A program made the position numbers and the translations under genes. From Hydractinia symbiolongicarpus (taxonomy: Eukaryota > Cnidaria > Hydrozoa > Anthoathecata > Hydractiniidae): a stretch of 64,000 nucleotides of DNA. Below are positions 22,600-33,099 of the stretch, one piece after another. The notes under the pieces were generated by a model that worked only from the letters and a program-made list of their open reading frames with translations, ran no database searches and was not told the DNA's origin. Positions within the stretch are counted from its first letter, which is position 1, and each line of letters begins with the position of its first letter. The stretch is from NCBI RefSeq assembly GCF_029227915.1, contig NC_079886.1:16158501-16222500 (forward strand), read 5' to 3'.

Positions 22600-22869
22600 A
22601 TGAAAAACTTATCACTGCTCATTTTGCTTCTACCTTTGATAACTGTGTCAGCAATGGACGATTGGGTAGTATTTTGCAGAAGATTGCATCTCAAATGTCC
22701 AGTATGGAACATAAAGTGGAGATCGCATGTGGTAAAAAAACCTCCAAAGATTTATCATGTAGGGCATCATGACTTACCTGAGAGAACAAGCAGTACTTAT
22801 AAAGGACTGATCCTCTCAAAAATACCTTTCCTGAAGAATGCTTTAAAGAAACATAGACTTAACAGGTAA
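22600..22869 (+). CDS. small basic secreted peptide (89 aa)
   Basis: Starts MKNLSLLILLLPLITVSA, a clear signal peptide with cleavage expected after Ala18. The mature part is about 71 residues, strongly basic (16 Lys/Arg against 4 Asp/Glu, 6 His), Trp-containing, with two Cys at 26 and 33 that could form one disulfide. A TATA box sits about 88 bases upstream and an AATAAA at 22886-22891 just after the stop, so a compact single-exon gene is possible. However, CAG|GTAATT over the final codons matches a splice donor, so a longer multi-exon protein is an alternative. No family recognised. Candidate roles are antimicrobial or signalling peptide, by inference from charge only. Confidence 0.5.
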   Translation: MKNLSLLILLLPLITVSAMDDWVVFCRRLHLKCPVWNIKWRSHVVKKPPKIYHVGHHDLPERTSSTYKGLILSKIPFLKNALKKHRLNR

Positions 22870-23150
22870 TTTACAGCATTTTTTTAATAAAGAGAGTTTT
22901 ACGAGGATGCATACTAAGGCTTTTTCATGGTTTACTACCATTCGCGATAAATTAATTATTAAATAAAGCAATCAGAAGTCTTCATAATGCTTAACGCTAT
23001 AGATAAGGTAATAGATATCTAAATGGAGTCATTAAATGAAACTATACATTCTTTTAGAAATCAAAAACGACAACCGAAAGCCACATTAAACTTGTGATGA
23101 TATAAGCATAACAATGCTGTGTACAATGGAAGTGTACTTGTCATCTCAAC

Positions 23151-23263
23151 TGATATCTTGGTAGCTTGTACTGAATATCTTGTTGGCCCTTAAATACAGC
23201 TGAACTTATTTTTACAAGACCCTCATTGAAAACAGTAAATTGCACAAGCTGATAGACTATCCG
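23151..23263. repeat. direct repeat, copy B (downstream of secreted-peptide gene)
   Basis: Second copy of the sequence at 21941-22008, with an insertion of about 45 bases between the TATCTTGG and CAAGACC blocks. Between the copies lies the secreted-peptide gene. The rest of 22900-23650 shows no gene. Confidence 0.7.
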
Positions 23264-23440
23264 TATGTTTAACTAGAACCTCGATAGATAATCTTGTTCT
23301 AAAAAGGGATTATCAAACCCTGTACAGAAATTAGGACTGTTGTAAAGAAAGTCAGTTTTGTTCTTACTTGAAAAAAAAGTCCAATTGATGACTTTCATGT
23401 CTGTGTATTTCTATGATCAGCATAACTTTGTGCATGTATT

Positions 23441-23463
23441 TAATAAATAAATAAATAAATAAA
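23441..23463. repeat. (AAAT)n microsatellite
   Basis: Five to six AAAT units. Confidence 0.9.
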
Positions 23464-23661
23464 TCATCATGTTGAAACCTAATGCATTTACAGGTACCCA
23501 TTTTGTTTTTTTAAAAAAGCTGCTTGCTTTTGGAACATAATTTTTTGCGTTGCATAAACCTAAATTGCTAGAATTTTATTTTGTTTTTACATTTCTGCAA
23601 CATATTTTATTTGCATAGTGTAGCCATGTACTGCAACATTAGATTTGCACTGCAACATTAG

Positions 23662-24110
23662 AATAGGGGCGCGGATACCGCCCCCCAACCTAACGTTTTT
23701 TTGTTATAACTTCTTAATGCTATGTTGCATGATACTTACTGAGTTTCAATTTTTATCTATTAGACACCTCCATGATAAATTTTAGGACCCATGCCTTCCA
23801 GAGGCTTTGATATTGGCTATTACTCAAAACTACCCCAAAAATCTCTATGAACCCTTATAATTGGGCAAATAAAATAACAATTGTTAGGATTATCCTTAGA
23901 ACTTGAAATTTACAACACTGCTTTGTTTTATCCAGAACAATCATTTCGCATGTGTTGGGCATGTGATTATCCCGATTTCCCGATTTTTACGAATTTTAAC
24001 CGGGAATGTGGAAAAGGCGGATTTTCGGGCAATGTTTTGACATTCTTTCAGCGAACTATGAAAAACCCGAAATATATGTTCAATAACTTCATATATAGGG
24101 TTAAGGGGAT
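23662..24110. mobile_element. truncated copy of the TTAA MITE family
   Basis: GAATAGGGGCGCGGATACCGCCCCCC starts the copy. It then follows 10560-10990 closely (TTACTGAGTTTCA-TTTTTATCTATTAGACACCT, CAGAGGCTTTGATATTGGC, GTTAGGATTATCCTTAGAACTTG, CCCGATTTCCCGATTTT). The second half and right terminal repeat are missing. Confidence 0.85.
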
Positions 24111-24139
24111 TTCGGAGATTTAATTTCGTCAATAACCAC

Positions 24140-24780
24140 GAAGTATTTTTTTCAGATTTGAGTGAAAGCTTAAAAATTCGCGAAACTTAATTGCTTTAAG
24201 TTAAAGCTGTCTAATAAGAAAATAAAAAGTTCTTTATAAAAAGAACATTATTATGGAAATTTGGATTTCGAAAGCTAAGTTCAAAGGTTTTAGGTGAAGT
24301 TCGTCATTATTTACACTGCACTTGCTTCAACCACACACACATAATTTGCAAGACATCTAGCATGTGGTGGTTATATGAGAAAAATTCCTAAGCTTTATGC
24401 ATTGCTTAAAGAGATGTCTTAAGTACCATTAGCAATATAAAGAAAGTTGCGCTGACGTTTGCATTTTCTATTTGATGTGATAAAATATTTCTAAGTAGTG
24501 CCGTTATGTAACTAATTTAGTGCTTCAAGGTAATCTAGAAAAACTCATTAATTAGTTAATTTGATACAAATTTGCCATTATACAACTAATTGAAATTGCC
24601 ATTAACATTCCCCTTTTTAAAAAAGTTCCATTTTAATACTAGATTTACACTGAATACACTTTTGCAATTCCGTCCAAGAATCACGTTTTTGTAGAAAAAC
24701 GCAAAAATCGAAAACAAAAAACGACATGAAAATGGAAAAAACTTTTTCAGATTAGATTCTGTTTCTGAATATATCCGTTT
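24140..24780. other. gene-free stretch
   Basis: No coding or repeat structure recognised. Confidence 0.4.
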
Positions 24781-24786
24781 CCGTTT

Positions 24787-24838
24787 AGGATTGGATTGTG
24801 TGTTCAAACCTGTCGGTTTGAACACACAATCCAATCCT
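24787..24838. repeat. perfect 24-bp inverted repeat with 4-nt loop
   Basis: Left arm 24787-24810 and right arm 24815-24838 are exact reverse complements around loop TGTC. The arms carry GGATTGGATTGTGTGTTC. It would form a very stable hairpin in RNA or a cruciform in DNA. No gene was seen next to it. Confidence 0.95.
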
Positions 24839-24903
24839 CATAAATCAATTAGAACATGATTAAAATCTGCCTATGCAAGAAAGTGGGACGGCTTAAACAC
24901 TCA

Positions 24904-24940
24904 CAACTGCCAGAAGGCTATTCTGGCCTTCTGTCAGTTG
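24904..24940. repeat. second hairpin, 15-bp arms, 7-nt loop
   Basis: CAACTGCCAGAAGGC (24904-24918) pairs with GCCTTCTGTCAGTTG (24926-24940), 14 of 15 positions. It lies 65 bases from the perfect hairpin. Confidence 0.9.
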
Positions 24941-24944
24941 AAAC

Positions 24945-27240
24945 AAGAAGGTTTTCAACTATCTACGCTTTTGTGGAAATGTTCTATTATAAGGAGTAGC
25001 AGCAGTACTTGCATACAGAGGGTGATGTCCATTAAAAAAACACTGTATATAAAGAACTTTTACTATAAAAAAATATTAGTAATACTTTTTATTTATTTTC
25101 TTTTAATAAATTATTTTCAAAAGCCATGAATAAAAAAAGAAAACACAATTAACTATATATATAAGTATATATATAATAAAAAGAAAGATACAACACTGGG
25201 TATGCGAAAAATCGATTCCTGTAAAATCCAATAGACAAGTCCTGTTTGTACCATCAGCACATCATATTACTGCAATTTTAAGTAACAAATTTGCAAATGA
25301 GAAAAAATATCACTTATGAAAGACAAGGAATTTATAAAAAGTAGCAGTTTGGATGTGATTCTCAAAAATCTTCACAAACATATCGGAATAGAAGTAACAT
25401 CAGGAAAAAAAGTACAGGTACTTAAAAATTGTATTATTTAATAAACGTTAAAACTGAGAAAATGGAGCCGAAAACTATTCTCATAAATCTCTATAACAAT
25501 ATTATGTATATAATTAATATATACATAAAATATATTAGGGAACCACATTTTTTTTCTTTCTTATATTCATTGCATTTTTTAAAAGTGAAAAAATATGTGT
25601 CCTCTACTATCCTTTTATTACTCCAGCGATCTTGCCACATAACATCCTGGTTTTTAACAAGGGTGCCGATAAGCCGCAAACGCCTGCATATATAAGGGCG
25701 AGCTCGGGCGACTTTTCGAATTGAATTGACCGTTGTCCGCCGAAGCTGCTCGCACTTTCCCAAACACACCCGGAGCATTAACATAAACATGGCGGACGAC
25801 AGTTGAAAGCATGCGTTTGAAGAGAAAGGAGTTAATAAAGTTTACGTTTGAGTTATTTATCAAGTAAATCTTATTAAAAACCATCAAAAACAGTTCTTTT
25901 AAGCACTTTGTCACCACATAGTTAGTTCATTTTAATTTTTAAACTTTTTTAAATAATTTGTGGTGAATTATTAAGTGTTTTTGTGGTGAATATATTTTTT
26001 TTGTTCGGGCATTGTTTGGTTCTATGTGGTTTTTTTCAGGCGAATACCTTAATTTTCAAAACGCCGAACTCGCCAATAAATTGCCCGTATAAGAGTTCTC
26101 GCCTTGAATTCGTGGAAAACAAAGCGAAATTCTATCTTTTACCAGCATATATCTCAGATACTCACAAAAATCTAATGAAGGAGAATTCAAAAGTATGGTA
26201 TGTAACTTCCTGCAGGTCCCTCCAATATGTCAAAAATCCCTTTGCAGACATTTAACGTTAATGTCAACAAAAAATATTCCAATTTAAATTTGGGCGGACC
26301 CCGTTTTTCTATTCTATCCCCTTCACATGCTTTGGTTACGAATATAATATATGTATAATTGCAACCGCTTTTTAGTAGCTAGTACACAGGCATGAAATCT
26401 GTGAGTGTTTTTTCATGATAAGTTGCACTTTTGCAAATAATTATAAGAAAAAGAAGAAAAAGAAGAACAAGAAAGTGTTTAAAATAACGTACATGTAAAG
26501 TGTGGTGACTCTGGAACGTCGCGCTTGCAATTAAAAATAACTCCTTCTTAATGAAATGGTTACGAAGACGTTGACGTTTAGTAATCTGTTAATATTTAAT
26601 TATTCAGTATGGTTATTTGTACAACGTTAATTAGTGGTTAACCTGAACTGTAAAGGCGAAGTTACATTTACGCGTTATCGATAAAAATATTTAATTTTTC
26701 AAAAAAAATGTACTTACAATATTAGTAAAACATTAAAAATCATGTCCCATTTATTCTATTTTTCAGTTAAATTGGAATTTCTTCCATTTAATTTAAAATA
26801 CGCAAAATGGGCACTTCAATACAATTATGCTGAAAAAAATATGATAGACACTTAATTCAAAACTTTGTGAGTCTAAAAGCTTTAATGCATACTTTAATTA
26901 GACTAAACAAGCAAGGCAATTGTGTGCTTTATTATTTCTGTAATATCAAAGTGTAGCTCTGTCTTAAAACTGAAATGTTACACACCATCACTTTTGTTTC
27001 AGCTTTGAACTTTTGCACTTATGGCATAACCATTTCGGTTTAGCCATCCTACGCAATAAACTGTGGTGGTAATAAGGTCGCAACAGAGTGCACATATTCC
27101 ACTCATTTTCCACGTAAAAGATGCGATGCGATTTTTAGGTACGTTTAAATTTTAAAAAACGGTAACAATTGGTTTGATACTTATTTAAGGTAAATTTCAG
27201 TAACGATGTAAGTTGTATAAATAGTCCGAATAAGGTTGCC
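24945..27240. other. no gene identified; one GC-richer patch at 25690-25800
   Basis: Mostly AT-rich. A TATATA tract lies at 25155-25180 and a purine run at 26445-26475. The patch 25690-25800 is GC-richer, with ACATAAACATGGCGGAC (a good Kozak-like ATG) that opens only five codons. The minus-strand frame starting at 25790 has Arg-rich sequence (TVNSIRKVARARPYICRRLR) but no known domain. The patch could be an unrecognised first exon or promoter on either strand. Confidence 0.35.
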
Positions 27241-27699
27241 CTTCTTACTAGGATGGATTTCTTAGATAGAAATAGCGAAATTAAAATATTAAATTTAACA
27301 TATCATTCAGCATTAAAATATTTTGTGGAGACGCGTCTTCACGTTCCCAGGAAAATCAGTTAAAAGATGGCGGCAATGTGTACGGCCATGCTTCGACTTG
27401 CTTTAGAGATAATTTTAATTCTTATGATAAAGAAACCGTCGTTAGCATCCAGCAACTCAATGTGTTACAGTTTTTATGGAGAAGAAGTAAAAGATGTAAA
27501 AAATACGTATATTACCGAATCAATGTTTGTGATACGTAGTAAAGTTAAAAAAAACCTAAAGTAGCTTTTCAGTATTTGTTGATTGTTGGAGATATTGAGA
27601 AGTGTCCGGGTCCAGCACAGCGATCAATTCCAGAACTTGAAATCTGTTAAGTTTTAGAGGAGTGTACATTTTTCATCAAAATGTAAGGGAACTGCTTAG

Positions 27700-28832
27700 C
27701 AATAAAGATTAAAAGTTTTAAAAACAAATTTCATATTTTTGCTCTTACGGAAACACATTTACAGAACGATATTGATTACGGAGATATTTTGAACATTCCG
27801 GGGTATCATTTTGTTAGCAAATCGAGAAAGAAAGGAAGTGGAGGTGGTGTTCGTGTTTATATCAAAAATTATTGGAAATGGAAAAGACGAAAAGATCTGG
27901 AAAGGGATGGAATTGAAGGTATTTGTCTTGGAATCTTTCCACCAAAAACAAAGAGTTATCTTGTGTTTATTATGTATCGACCCCCTGACTCATCCAAGTA
28001 TTTACATCGCAATTTTAACGCTCTATTTTCGGAATTATTAATGAAATTATCAGAGACACAAAAAGAAACAATCATTTTGGGAGATGTAAATGTAGATTTT
28101 TTAAAAAGCAACATTAACAAAGAATTTAAATCAATTTTGCAATTTTGTGGCTTTGGTCAGTTAATAGATAGTCCAACGAGAATACATGACGACACAGAAG
28201 CATTAATTAATAAAATCGCATCCAATAAAAGTGTAAACATTAGTGGATCGTCCGCTATACCTTGCGGAATCGCTGATCATGAGCTCATAGGATGTGTTTG
28301 CAAGGTAAACCAAATAAAATATCCATCTAGAAAAATTTATTGTCGTGATTATAAAAAATATGAAGCAACCGAATTAGACGATCACTTATCCACAATAGAT
28401 TGGTCCGTTATTTATAGTTGTAGAAATTTTAAATCTGCATGGAATTCTATGAAGGATATGGTAATTTCGGCTTTTAATCGCCTTGCTCCAAAAATTACAA
28501 AACAAGTTCGCGGAAAATCTTCTTCTTTGTTATTTTTCGATATTAAGTCCAAAATGAACGAACGTGACAAATTAATGCGTAAAGCCTGCAAATCTAAAAA
28601 TAAAAATATTCATGAAGAGTACAAAAGAAAACGTAATAAAGTAAATTCTATGATTCGTAAGGCAAAGTCCGACTATACGAGAACACTACTATCGGAACAT
28701 TCAAACAATCTTACAGGCTTTTGGGCTGCAATTAAGCGATTTTTCCCATCAAAATCAAAAATCAATCGAGTAGAGAGATCATCAAATGGTTTTTGTAATT
28801 ATTTTTCGATAGTCAAAAATTTCTTCCAATGA
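27700..28832 (+). pseudogene. APE-type endonuclease domain of LINE
   Basis: A 347-codon frame (27789-28832), preceded in an adjacent reading by FALTETHLQND, the catalytic Glu block. Later blocks are SRKKGSGGGVRVYIKN, FIMYRPPDSSKYLHRNF (YRPP motif), ILGDVNVDFLKS (GDxNxD) and GIADHELIGCV (catalytic SDH, here ADH). A linker toward RT follows (KMNERDKLMRKACKSKNKN; FWAAIKRFFPSKSK). The serine of SDH is replaced by Ala. The frame stops at 28832, before RT. Confidence 0.85.
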
Positions 28833-28859
28833 GTACACAACAAAGGTTTTTATTCGGTT

Positions 28860-29764
28860 ATGTGTCTGTTGTCGAAGTGATGAAACATTTGAAACAGGCG
28901 AAACGCAGAAAGACCGCTGGACACGACGATCTTCCCCCAGGAATGCTAAAAGATGCAGCTTAAACAATTTGTCAACCATTAGCCTCTATTATAAATTTGT
29001 CTCTAAACACTGGAATGTTTCCTGTGATTGGAAAACTGCAAATATAGTACCATTGCATAAAAGTAGATAAATAGACAGATAAATTTGAAAACTATCGCCC
29101 GATATCAGTTCCACCAACGCTCTTAAAAATCATTGAAAAGATAGTTCATGCAAGGCTGAATGAGTATTTGGCTGAGCATAATCTATTGTCAAAATTTCAA
29201 ATCGGTTTTCGAGCAAAAAGGTCGACTGAAGTAGCAGTTACATTGCTTATCGATTTTAGCAAAGCGTTTGACACTCTACTTCATGTTAAGCTACTCCTTA
29301 AACTATTCTCGTATGGAATCAAAAATAAAGAGCTAGAATGGTTTTCTGATTATCTTTTTATTAGAACTCAGTTGGTCAAGTATAACAACGTTTTGCCTGA
29401 TATAAATCACGTTACGTGAGGCGTTCCCCAAGGCTCGATCCTGGGACCTTTATTGATGGTTATTTTTGCAAATGATATTGAAGATTACATTCGGTTTACA
29501 AGCATTATTAAGTATGCTGATGATACTGTCCTGTACGTAGCTGGCAAGAGTATCGAAATTATTGAAACTCATCTAACGTCTGATTTAAACAGTTTGGCAT
29601 TGTGGTTTGAGGATAATGAACTTGCACTTAGCTTAAAGAAAGGAAATACTGAGGCTATATTGTTTGGCACAGGTAGACGCTTATCAGCCATAGCACGTCC
29701 GCTTAATGTCTTATACAAGCAAATGAGTATAAATTTGACAACATCGTACAAATACCTCGAGTAA
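28860..29764 (+). pseudogene. reverse transcriptase domain of LINE
   Basis: Reads AKRRKTAGHDDLPPGMLKDA, then FENYRPISVPPTLLKIIEKI, LLSKFQIGFRAKRST, and LIDFSKAFDTL (motif A). An in-frame TGA at 29417-29419 precedes GVPQGSILGPL, followed by KYADDTVLYV (YADD catalytic box, about 29513). Between RST and IDFSKAFD a short segment is missing. The domain ends with a stop at 29764. Confidence 0.85.
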
Positions 29765-29944
29765 ATATTGTTCCAACTTTAACACTGGTAATTTATTTCG
29801 ATAAATGTTACAAGAAAGCAACTGGTAGATTAGCTACATTTACTTAACAGACTACGTTCACAACTCGACAATAAATCTGCCACTGCAATATACAAGTCCC
29901 TTATTGTACCAGTATAGACGTATTGCAGTATATTATCAATTGTC

Positions 29945-30394
29945 ATGCCGAAAACACAAGCTGAACGTTTAACATCGATCGATAATCGTGCAAAGAAAAT
30001 CATACGTCGTGATTATGCAACACCTGAAAATACTGACATCCCCTCTATCGATTCAATTAACGCGTGCATGTTTGTGAGAAAGTGTATTAAAAATGATTAT
30101 TTTGAAATGATGTGTCACGAGAAACAAAGACACAATAACAATTGTTTGTATAAACTTTCACAAGTGAAAATTGAGTTTGCAGGGAAATCGGTTCATTTTT
30201 CCGCTGCGAAGCTTTTTAATGCGTTTCCAGCTAAAATACGCAAAGTTGAATCTAGTCTAAAGTTTCAGAAATGTTTAAAATTACAGCTTTTAAAACTTAT
30301 ATATTTTATGTATATTTTAGGTAGATTATGTAGAGCTGTGTTTAGACTTATTTCTCATTTTTTTTGCTTTTTTCTTTTTGTTTTTGTTTATTAA
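29945..30394 (+). pseudogene. LINE C-terminal domain
   Basis: QAERLTSIDNRAKKIIRRDY and later FNAFPAKIRKVESS match the short C-terminal region after RT in CR1/L2-type elements. The last about 50 codons are hydrophobic AT-rich read-through. Confidence 0.6.
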
Positions 30395-30609
30395 CCGGTT
30401 TGGTTTAGTGGATGTACTTTGCGCTTTCCATTTTATTTCTCGTTTCTTTTTTCTCACTAGCTTTAAGTGCGCACATATGTGTTTTTATAGTTTTAACATT
30501 TTACTAATATATATATTTGCATTTAAGCAGAACACACGTTGATAACAGTTTATATTTAACTGACGTGTTTTATCCTGTGGAAATATTCGTAAATAAATAA
30601 ATAAGAAAT

Positions 30610-31066
30610 AAATCGAAATCAGTCCTGGCCAAAGCTTTTTTTATGAAAGATATGCGTGACATTTAATGAGGGAAGGTTAAGCAGGATCCGCCACATTTTG
30701 ATATCTGACGCCTATTTAACTTGGCTTATTAACTGGGGTACCCGAGCTTTTTCCCAATCCTTTCGGCGTTCAACATACTTGCCATACTCACGCCGTTCTT
30801 ACGAAGTTGTCATGGTTATTCTTTGTATTATTTTTTTTGAGTACAAGTTTAGCGATGGCGGCGTGCTTGGTGGACAAACTAATGTAATGGTTGCCATTTT
30901 CTTTTCTAAAAGCTTTGCATTGTTCTTTTTATATGTTTTGCACGTTAGGATAAAAATGTTGTCACGATTTTTAACCATGTATAAATCTTTAGCAAACCGA
31001 TCTCAAGATTTTGGCTTCAAGCGTAGATTTCGAGGGAACATTTTTTATGTTTGAGTTTGTGGCTTT
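30610..31066. other. no supported gene
   Basis: A 132-codon plus-strand frame (30656-31054) has no recognised motif and no splice or promoter context. I treat it as chance. Confidence 0.4.
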
Positions 31067-31068
31067 TA

Positions 31069-31280
31069 GCTACAATCCCGGTCAAAAATAATGGCAGTAA
31101 GCCCTTTTTACACGTGTAGCAAGAGCAAGATAAGTACAAAGCCCCCTTTCCCCCAGTATCAATGTTAAAAAGTTGTGCTAACACGTTTCCAAACATTGAT
31201 AATGGGGGAGAGGGGGTAGGAAAGGATTATACTGCACTTTTTGAAGCTTACTGCTAATATATTTTGACCAGGATTGTAGC
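31069..31280. mobile_element. 212-bp foldback MITE, TA target (Tc1/mariner-type)
   Basis: Terminal inverted repeats of about 34 bp (GCTACAATCCCGGTCAAAA at left, its complement with a few changes at right) are flanked by TA (31067-31068, 31281-31282). Inner arms also pair (CCCCCTTTCCCCCAGTATCAATGTT with AACATTGATAATGGGGGAGAGGGGG), so almost the whole element folds on itself. No coding capacity. Confidence 0.85.
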
Positions 31281-31560
31281 TATCAAGCTGTTTATTACAT
31301 CTTGGTTTAAAAGTGAAAGTAGCTATTATATAGAAGCTAATACATTACATACATTTAATACAATACAATACATTTTGACTACACCAAATTTCTTAATCAG
31401 TAATTCTTTCGCTAAACGCAGTAAAGTAGTTACACCTTTTATTACAGTCGTAAAAAAAATTATTCTGCAAAGTGAAATTGCAGAGTGATTATTTTAGCTA
31501 GACGCGGTAACAACAGTCTGTTTCCTGTGTTTTTAATTAAAATAAAGTTGCAATTAAGTA

Positions 31561-31595
31561 TAATGTCACACATCCAATGTGGATATGTGACATTA
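31561..31595. repeat. 16-bp inverted repeat, 3-nt loop
   Basis: TAATGTCACACATCCA (31561-31576), loop ATG, then TGGATATGTGACATTA (31580-31595), pairing at 15 of 16 positions. Confidence 0.9.
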
Positions 31596-31599
31596 CCGC

Positions 31600-32630
31600 T
31601 ACCAAGCGCGCTTACCCGGGAGTAAAATTTATTTTTGTACTTTTGCTGGGGACATGTTTCTAAAAAGAGAAAAGGATGGTCGACCGTCTGCGTTAAGATG
31701 GGATAACAACGAATTGTAAACAGTGTTTTTATTTCAGCTAAAGAAGTTGCAAGTTATTTTTTGCAAGTTACTTCATGATGGTGTGCGGGCTTCACTTAAT
31801 TTACGACATACTGTATACTTGTACTAAAGAGCTCCACCTGGATATGTGGCACAGTTTACAGCTTTATTAGGCGCTCAACGTGGCTTTCAGAACCGGGTTA
31901 TACAGTTACTTGTGGCTTAAACAGGCGTTTTGACGACTAGTTTTTTGATTGTTCAATCATATGAATTGATTGAATGACTTAAATATTAACGCACTGCGGC
32001 CCAATTTATCGCAATACGCAGTCGACCTGGCTGTATCAACATTGTCCCTCTTAATTTTCTCGTGGCTCTCCCTCAGCTCAGTCATTTTGAAACATTTTGT
32101 TGTGTTGTGCTGTTTTGTATGTGTGTATTTGTTTGTGTTGAGGTAAATCAAATAATTCTTCTTTTTCATGCAATTATGGAATATTATTTATTTCATTTTG
32201 CCTAGCATCCCTGTTTTGTTTATCTAGTGGATTCCCATAGTCGATTTTCGTTTAACTTTAGTTGAAGTTCATCAATTTAAAAAACTGCTTTTCGTTAGTC
32301 CACCGCTATCTGCAATTTTATGTCATTTTCTCACACGGTAAAAGTAAAAATGAGAATTAAGATGATGTTTTGACCTATGTGGCAAATGACAATGTTGTTA
32401 TAATGAAAATGTTTTTTTCTTTTCTTTAGTGCATAAGTGCAAACAAAAGTGACAACAAATACCAGTCACTTTATTGACATAAGTCAGCAGTAGGACGTAT
32501 GATATGCATAGTTCACAGACCACAAACACTCGGCGAAATCCCAAAGCACCCGAGCACGAATTGATTTCTGGTTAAGCGAATTGAATCAAATAAAAAAAAT
32601 AAAAAATGCTATACATTATATATTCAAAAT
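31600..32630. other. gene-free stretch
   Basis: Nothing recognised on either strand. Confidence 0.4.
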
Positions 32631-32639
32631 GATTTTATT

Positions 32640-33011
32640 ACGAATTTACATTTACATGTTTTCCGCCGTATCTCTTTTACCTCTCCAGGCTTCCATTCCC
32701 GGATTATATATTTTTTGTCTTTGTATAGCATCTCTTCCATTTTTTCTAGTTTTGACACCGTCTGGTCCCGATTGCTGAATTTTAGGCCATAATTTTCTAT
32801 GCAGGACACTTTTCTTATCTTGTGTGATTTTTATTTCTCACATTCTTTATATTTTTGAGACCAGAACGTTGGTTTGCTTCACTGTTATCATTCTTTATAT
32901 CGCCTGCTAACAGATGTTTAAAATCATCGACTGGCAGAACAATCCTGTGTTTCAGCTTACCAACATGCGCTCCGTCAAAATTTTCATGTTGTTCATTTGA
33001 ATACAGTACAC
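32640..33011 (-). CDS. possible exon of an unknown gene
   Basis: On the minus strand CTTAG| (33012-33016) is followed by an open reading GVLYSNEQHENFDGAHVGKL, then KHRIVLPVDDFKHLLAGDIK, ending at a stop near 32815. An adjacent frame continues with SVLHRKLWPKIQQSGPDGVK and NPGMEAWRGKRDTAENM, to a stop near 32660. Composition is more gene-like than the surroundings, but no domain is recognised, and the frame change means either a second intron or decay. Confidence 0.25.
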
Positions 33012-33099
33012 CTAAGAAATGGAAACAGGTAGATAGAAAGACTATGTGTGTAGTTTTAATACAACAATACATGCTGTCTGTTAAAGTTAGAAAACTAAA

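Larger units (their letters stand above)
27367..30600 (+). mobile_element. non-LTR retrotransposon (CR1/L2-like), decayed
   Basis: GDIEKCPGP lies near 27590, then an APE endonuclease, a reverse transcriptase and a C-terminal domain, all on the plus strand. The copy ends in a short (AAAT)-type tail at about 30590-30612. EN plus RT order, YADD box and short-repeat tail fit CR1/L2/Jockey-group LINEs. Breaks occur around 27650, 28832, 29200-29420, 29764 and 29940. Confidence 0.85.

Noticed and set aside
30656-31054. 132-codon frame after the LINE
   Set aside because: No motif, AT-biased composition, lies between LINE tail and a MITE; likely chance.
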